Assembly (NCBI GenBank): GCA_037145635.1
Contig: JBBCXB010000013.1
Span: 1-16,626, forward strand
Origin: JAATFS01 sp037145635
GTDB lineage: Bacteria > Pseudomonadota > Gammaproteobacteria > Xanthomonadales > Xanthomonadaceae
Direction: 5' to 3'
Length of the DNA stretch: 16,626 nucleotides
Notes under the pieces: model-generated
What the model saw: the letters and a program-made list of their open reading frames with translations, nothing else
What the model was told of the DNA's origin: nothing
The model's database searches: none
Translations under genes and position numbers: made by a program
In this document: positions 13,230 through 16,626 of the stretch, piece by piece
Position numbering within the stretch: the stretch's first letter is position 1
Layout of the letters: every line of letters begins with the position of its first letter

Positions 13230-13604
13230 ATGGCGACGATCAACCAGCTGGTCCGCAAGCCGCGGCAGGCGACCACCTACAAGAGCGCCTCTCCGGCGCT
13301 GGACAAGTGTCCGCAGCGCCGCGGCGTCTGCACGCGCGTCTATACCACCACCCCGAAGAAGCCGAACTCGGCCCTGCGTAAGGTCGCCAAGGTGCGCCTG
13401 ACGAACCAGGAAGAGGTCATCAGCTACATCGGCGGTGAAGGCCACAACCTGCAGGAGCACTCCGTGGTCCTGATCCGTGGTGGCCGAGTCAAGGATCTGC
13501 CCGGTGTGCGTTACCACACCGTCCGTGGTTCGCTGGACGCCGCCGGCGTCGCAAAGCGTCGTCAAGGTCGTTCCAAGTACGGCGCCAAGCGCCCGAAGAG
13601 CTAA
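13230..13604 (+). CDS. rpsL: 30S ribosomal protein S12
   Basis: S12 sits at the decoding centre of the 30S subunit and affects accuracy; it is the classic streptomycin-resistance target. The 124-residue product starts MATINQLVRKPRQATTYK. TTTPKKPNSALRK contains Lys43, and GGRVKDLPG contains Lys88, Asp89 and Pro91. All are the sensitive-type residues; Asp89 is the residue that RimO methylthiolates in E. coli. The length equals E. coli S12. The upstream AGAAG (13216-13220) is only a modest ribosome site. rpsG begins 12 bases after the stop. The N-terminal third closely matches Xanthomonas S12 as I recall it. Confidence 0.99.
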   Translation: MATINQLVRKPRQATTYKSASPALDKCPQRRGVCTRVYTTTPKKPNSALRKVAKVRLTNQEEVISYIGGEGHNLQEHSVVLIRGGRVKDLPGVRYHTVRGSLDAAGVAKRRQGRSKYGAKRPKS

Positions 13605-13616
13605 GGAATCACATAA

Positions 13617-14084
13617 ATGTCCCGTAAAGGTTCTACTCCGCAGCGCACCGTCCTGCCAGACCCCAAGCATGGCAGCGAAACCATTGCCCGCTTCATCAAT
13701 ATGGTGATGCAGAGTGGCAAGAAGTCGGTTGCTGAGAAAATCGTGTATGGCGCAATGGACGTCATCGGCGAAAAGAATCCGAACGCCATCGAACTGGTGC
13801 AGAAAGCGCTCGACAACGTGGCTCCGGCCGTCGAAGTCAAGTCGCGCCGCGTCGGTGGTGCCACCTATCAGGTCCCGGTCGAAGTCCGTGCCTCGCGTCG
13901 TATGGCGCTGGCCATGCGCTGGCTGATCGACTCCGCGCGCAAGCGTGGTGAGAACACCATGCCGCGCAAGCTGGCTGCCGAACTGCTCGACGCCTCGGAA
14001 AGCCGCGGCGGCGCCATCAAGAAGCGTGAAGAAACGCACCGCATGGCGGAAGCGAACAAGGCGTTCGCGCACTACCGCTGGTGA
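13617..14084 (+). CDS. rpsG: 30S ribosomal protein S7
   Basis: S7 is a primary assembly protein that nucleates folding of the 16S rRNA 3' major domain and lines the E site. The 155-residue product begins MSRKGSTPQRTVLPDPKHG and ends EANKAFAHYRW, the usual short form. The motifs RFINMVMQSGKKSVAEKIVY and RRVGGATYQVPVEV are characteristic. The ribosome site AAGGA (13603-13607) overlaps the rpsL stop, implying coupling to rpsL. In E. coli, S7 represses its own synthesis by binding an rpsL-rpsG spacer of about 96 bases; here the spacer is 12 bases, so that site is absent. The first part uses somewhat more A/T-ending codons than its neighbours. Confidence 0.99.
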   Translation: MSRKGSTPQRTVLPDPKHGSETIARFINMVMQSGKKSVAEKIVYGAMDVIGEKNPNAIELVQKALDNVAPAVEVKSRRVGGATYQVPVEVRASRRMALAMRWLIDSARKRGENTMPRKLAAELLDASESRGGAIKKREETHRMAEANKAFAHYRW

Positions 14085-14114
14085 TTGTCGCGGGGCCTTG
14101 GTAACGGGGTCCCC

Positions 14115-14190
14115 CAGCACCATCTGAGTGCTGCCGGCGGCGCGCAATGCGCCGCTTTCAATCCGAAGGCCGCCGAAAGGCGGCGTTCGG
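14115..14190 (+). promoter_or_regulatory. Three hairpins between rpsG and fusA
   Basis: CAGCAC/GTGCTG (14115-14120/14128-14133) is a 6-bp stem. GCGGCGC/GCGCCGC (14137-14143/14149-14155, loop GCAAT) is followed by TTTC. CCGAA-G-GCCGCC (14163-14174) pairs with GGCGGC-G-TTCGG (14179-14190), 11 bp with one G-G mismatch and a GAAA tetraloop. The first two resemble weak attenuators. The fusA ribosome site GAGAGG (14212-14217) is outside them. This gap could host regulation displaced from the short rpsL-rpsG spacer, which is inference only. Confidence 0.45.
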
Positions 14191-14222
14191 CCATCCGAAA
14201 TCCGAGAAATTGAGAGGCTCCC

Positions 14223-16346
14223 GTGGCCCGTACCACTCCCATCGAGCGTTACCGCAACTTCGGCATCATGGCCCACATCGATGCCGGCAAGACCACCACG
14301 TCCGAGCGCATCCTGTTCTACACCGGCGTCAGCCACAAGATCGGTGAAGTGCACGACGGCGCCGCCACCATGGACTGGATGGAGCAGGAGCAGGAGCGTG
14401 GCATCACGATCCAGTCCGCCGCGACCACCGCGTTCTGGAAGGGCATGGACAAGTCGATGGAGGAGCACCGCTTCAACATCATCGATACCCCCGGGCACGT
14501 CGACTTCACCATCGAGGTCGAGCGTTCGCTGCGCGTGCTCGACGGCGCGGTGTTCGTGCTGTGCGCCGTCGGCGGCGTGCAGCCGCAGTCGGAGACGGTG
14601 TGGCGCCAGGCCAACCGCTACCACGTGCCGCGCATCGCGTTCGTCAACAAGATGGACCGCACCGGCGCCAACTTCGAGAAGGTCCGCGACCAGCTGAAGG
14701 CGCGTCTGGGCGCCGTCGCCGTGCCGATGCAGGTGCCGATCGGCGCCGAGGACGGCTTCGAGGGCGTGGTCGACCTGCTCAAGATGAAGGCGATTCACTG
14801 GGATACCGCGACCCAGGGCACCACCTTCGAGTACCGCGACATCCCGGCCGACCTGGTCGAGAAGTCCAATGAGGCGCGTGCGTTCATGGTCGAGGCCGCG
14901 GCCGAGGCCAACGAAGAGCTGATGGACAAGTACCTGGGCGGCGAAGAGCTGACCGAGGAAGAGATCATCGAGGCGCTGCGTATCCGTACGCTGGCGGTCG
15001 AGATCGTGCCGATGTTCTGCGGTTCGGCGTTCAAGAACAAGGGCGTGCAGGCCATGCTCGACGGCGTCGTGCGCCTGCTGCCGTCGCCGGTCGACGTGCC
15101 GCCGGTGACCGGTACCGACGTGGACGACGAGTCCAAGCAGCTGACCCGTGCCTCCGACGACAAGGCGCCGTTCTCGGCGCTGGCGTTCAAGATCATCACC
15201 GACCCGTTCGTGGGCGCGCTGACGTTCTTCCGCGTCTACTCGGGCGTGCTCAACGCCGGCGACCAGGTGTCCAACTCGGTCAAGGGCAAGAAGGAGCGCA
15301 TCGGCCGCCTGCTGCAGATGCACTCCAACGACCGTACCGAGATCAAGGAAGTGCGCGCCGGCGACATCGCCGCGGCCGTGGGCCTGAAGGACGTCACCAC
15401 CGGTGACACCCTGTGCTCGCTCGACCACCCGATCATCCTGGAGCGCATGACGTTCCCGGAGCCGGTGATCTCGATGGCGGTGGAGCCGAAGACCAAGTCG
15501 GACCAGGAAAAGATGGGCATGGCGCTGGGTCGCCTGGCGCAGGAAGATCCCTCGTTCCGCGTCAAGACCGACGAGGAATCCGGCCAGACCATCATCTCGG
15601 GCATGGGCGAGCTGCACCTGGACATCATCGTCGACCGCATGAAGCGCGAGTTCAACGTCGAGGCCAACGTCGGCAAGCCGCAGGTGGCCTACCGCGAGAC
15701 CATCCAGGCCTCGGACGTGAAGTCGGACTACAAGCACGCCAAGCAGTCCGGTGGTAAGGGCCAGTACGGCCACGTCGTCATCGAGCTGTCGCCGATGAGC
15801 GAGGAGGACCGTCAGAACCCGAACGTGAAGGACGACTTCCTGTTCGTCAACGACATCACCGGCGGCGTGATTCCGAAGGAATTCATCCCGTCGATCGAGA
15901 AGGGCCTGCGCGAGACCATCACCAGCGGTCCGCTGGCCGGCTTCCCGGTCGTGGGCGTCAAGGTCAAGCTGGTGTTCGGCTCGTACCACGACGTCGACTC
16001 GTCGGAAATGGCGTTCAAGCTGGCCTCGTCGATGGCGTTCAAGGAAGGTTTCCGCAAGGCCAAGCCGGTCCTGCTGGAGCCGATCATGAAGGTCGAGATC
16101 GTGACCCCGGAGGACTACCTGGGCGACGTGATGGGCGACGTGAGCCGTCGTCGTGGCGTGCTGCAGGGTTCGGACGAAACCCCGTCGGGCAAGATCATCA
16201 ACGCGATGATCCCGCTGGGCGAGATGTTCGGCTACGCGACCTCGCTGCGTTCGCAGACCCAGGGCCGCGCGACCTTCACGATGGAGTTCGACCACTACGA
16301 GCCGGCGCCGACCAACATCGCCGAGACCGTGGTCAAGAAGGCCTGA
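14223..16346 (+). CDS. fusA: Elongation factor G
   Basis: EF-G is the GTPase that drives translocation of tRNA and mRNA and, with RRF, recycles ribosomes. The 707-residue product begins at GTG 14223, five bases behind GAGAGG, with MARTTPIERYRNFG. GTP-binding motifs are AHIDAGKTT (17-25), DTPGH (88-92, with catalytic His92) and NKMD (142-145). MDWMEQEQERGITIQSAAT is the switch I region. GELHLDIIVDRMKREF marks domain III and YDVGSYHDVDS-like FGSYHDVDSSEMAFK lies in domain IV/V. The length is close to E. coli (704), and the 'MSxx' mitochondrial-type or EF-G2-type features are not seen. It is the third gene of the str operon, 138 bases behind rpsG. Confidence 0.99.
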   Translation: MARTTPIERYRNFGIMAHIDAGKTTTSERILFYTGVSHKIGEVHDGAATMDWMEQEQERGITIQSAATTAFWKGMDKSMEEHRFNIIDTPGHVDFTIEVERSLRVLDGAVFVLCAVGGVQPQSETVWRQANRYHVPRIAFVNKMDRTGANFEKVRDQLKARLGAVAVPMQVPIGAEDGFEGVVDLLKMKAIHWDTATQGTTFEYRDIPADLVEKSNEARAFMVEAAAEANEELMDKYLGGEELTEEEIIEALRIRTLAVEIVPMFCGSAFKNKGVQAMLDGVVRLLPSPVDVPPVTGTDVDDESKQLTRASDDKAPFSALAFKIITDPFVGALTFFRVYSGVLNAGDQVSNSVKGKKERIGRLLQMHSNDRTEIKEVRAGDIAAAVGLKDVTTGDTLCSLDHPIILERMTFPEPVISMAVEPKTKSDQEKMGMALGRLAQEDPSFRVKTDEESGQTIISGMGELHLDIIVDRMKREFNVEANVGKPQVAYRETIQASDVKSDYKHAKQSGGKGQYGHVVIELSPMSEEDRQNPNVKDDFLFVNDITGGVIPKEFIPSIEKGLRETITSGPLAGFPVVGVKVKLVFGSYHDVDSSEMAFKLASSMAFKEGFRKAKPVLLEPIMKVEIVTPEDYLGDVMGDVSRRRGVLQGSDETPSGKIINAMIPLGEMFGYATSLRSQTQGRATFTMEFDHYEPAPTNIAETVVKKA

Positions 16347-16348
16347 TG

Positions 16349-16467
16349 CATGCGCTCTTCGTGAGCGCGTGATTCAAGGCGGCGGCCCGTGGGGCCGCCC
16401 TTCCAGATGCGATGCGCTCATTCGTGAGCGCGAAGACCGAGAAGCGGCCAAGCGTGGCCGCCCTTCC
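16349..16467 (+). repeat. Duplicated two-hairpin unit between fusA and tuf
   Basis: Two copies of a 62-63-base unit lie in tandem. Copy one has the stem CATGCGCTC/GAGCGCGTG (16349-16357/16363-16371, one U-G pair, loop TTCGT), then GGCGGCCC/GGGCCGCC (16381-16388/16392-16399). Copy two has GCGCTC/GAGCGC (16414-16419/16426-16431, loop ATTCGT), then GCGGCCA/TGGCCGC (16444-16450/16455-16461). Both units end in GGCCGCCCTTCCA, at 16393 and 16456. Neither has a U-tract, so attenuation, pausing or message processing is more likely than full termination. Confidence 0.65.
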
Positions 16468-16494
16468 AAATTCAGTTAAAGAGGTTCCAGTTCC

Positions 16495-16626
16495 ATGGCA
16501 AAGGGTAAGTTCGAACGCACCAAGCCGCACGTCAATGTCGGCACCATCGGTCACGTTGACCACGGCAAGACCACGCTGACCGCCGCACTGACCAAGATCG
16601 GTGCCGAGCGCTTCGGCGGCGAGTTC
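16495..16626 (+). CDS. tuf: Elongation factor Tu, N-terminal part (partial)
   Basis: The first 44 codons of an EF-Tu gene run off the end of the window. The product begins MAKGKFERTKPHVNVGTIGH, and the GTP-binding P-loop GHVDHGKTT is at residues 19-27. The ribosome site AAAGAGG (16478-16484) is 10 bases upstream of ATG 16495. Following fusA, this is positionally the tufA copy of the str operon, and the second tuf gene in the window. I see no strong promoter in the 148-base gap, so it is probably read at least partly from the rpsL promoter through the duplicated hairpins. Confidence 0.98.
   Translation, partial: MAKGKFERTKPHVNVGTIGHVDHGKTTLTAALTKIGAERFGGEF

Noticed and set aside
13224..16295. 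A 1023-codon minus-strand open frame across fusA, rpsG and rpsL
   Set aside because: All three sense genes share the same phase and avoid TTA/CTA/TCA, so the shadow frame stays open through them; no ribosome site or recognisable protein.

Overview
The window is the core transcription/translation cluster of a GC-rich gammaproteobacterium, most likely a member of the Xanthomonadaceae (Lysobacter, Luteimonas or Xanthomonas-like). The lineage call rests on protein features recalled from that family: the S12 N-terminus MATINQLVRKPRQATTYKSA, a 1383-residue RpoB, the SecE start (M)NSKIEPSK, and the fused gene order. Every protein gene is on the + strand and every one is a recognisable housekeeping gene. 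Codons end strongly in G or C, and TTA, CTA and TCA are almost absent.

Layout: 3' end of a first tuf gene (1-110); two hairpins; tRNA-Trp (218-293); secE (398-808); nusG (822-1379); a perfect palindrome, then an extended -10 promoter and structured leader; rplK (1577-2005) and rplA (2010-2708); a 555-base untranslated gap with an attenuator-like hairpin series and an L10-type leader RNA; rplJ (3264-3794) and rplL (3849-4217); a 291-base structured gap with an attenuator; rpoB (4509-8660); a 132-base gap with competing fold-backs; rpoC (8793-13007); a terminator, then a good sigma70 promoter; rpsL (13230-13604), rpsG (13617-14084), fusA (14223-16346); a duplicated two-hairpin unit; and the 5' end of a second tuf gene (16495 onward).

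The genes form two coupled blocks. The first ('rif' block) makes SecE for the translocon, NusG linking RNA polymerase to the ribosome, the L1/L11 and L10/L12 stalks, and the two large RNA polymerase subunits. The second ('str' block) makes S12, S7, EF-G and EF-Tu. E. coli keeps these blocks at separate loci; here they are adjacent, so two same-direction tuf genes bracket about 16.4 kb of mostly essential genes.

I found no undescribed gene system. The interesting material lies between the genes: an L10-type leader whose two key strands pair almost exactly as in E. coli, mutually exclusive hairpins behind rplA, in the rplK leader and before rpoC, a GGGAATCGG/CCGACTCCC fold-back sequence recurring in the gaps, a terminator-like hairpin at the very start of the rpsL leader, a duplicated hairpin pair between fusA and tuf, and a 12-base rpsL-rpsG gap that leaves no room for the S7-binding site known in E. 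coli. All structures were paired by eye, without energy calculations.
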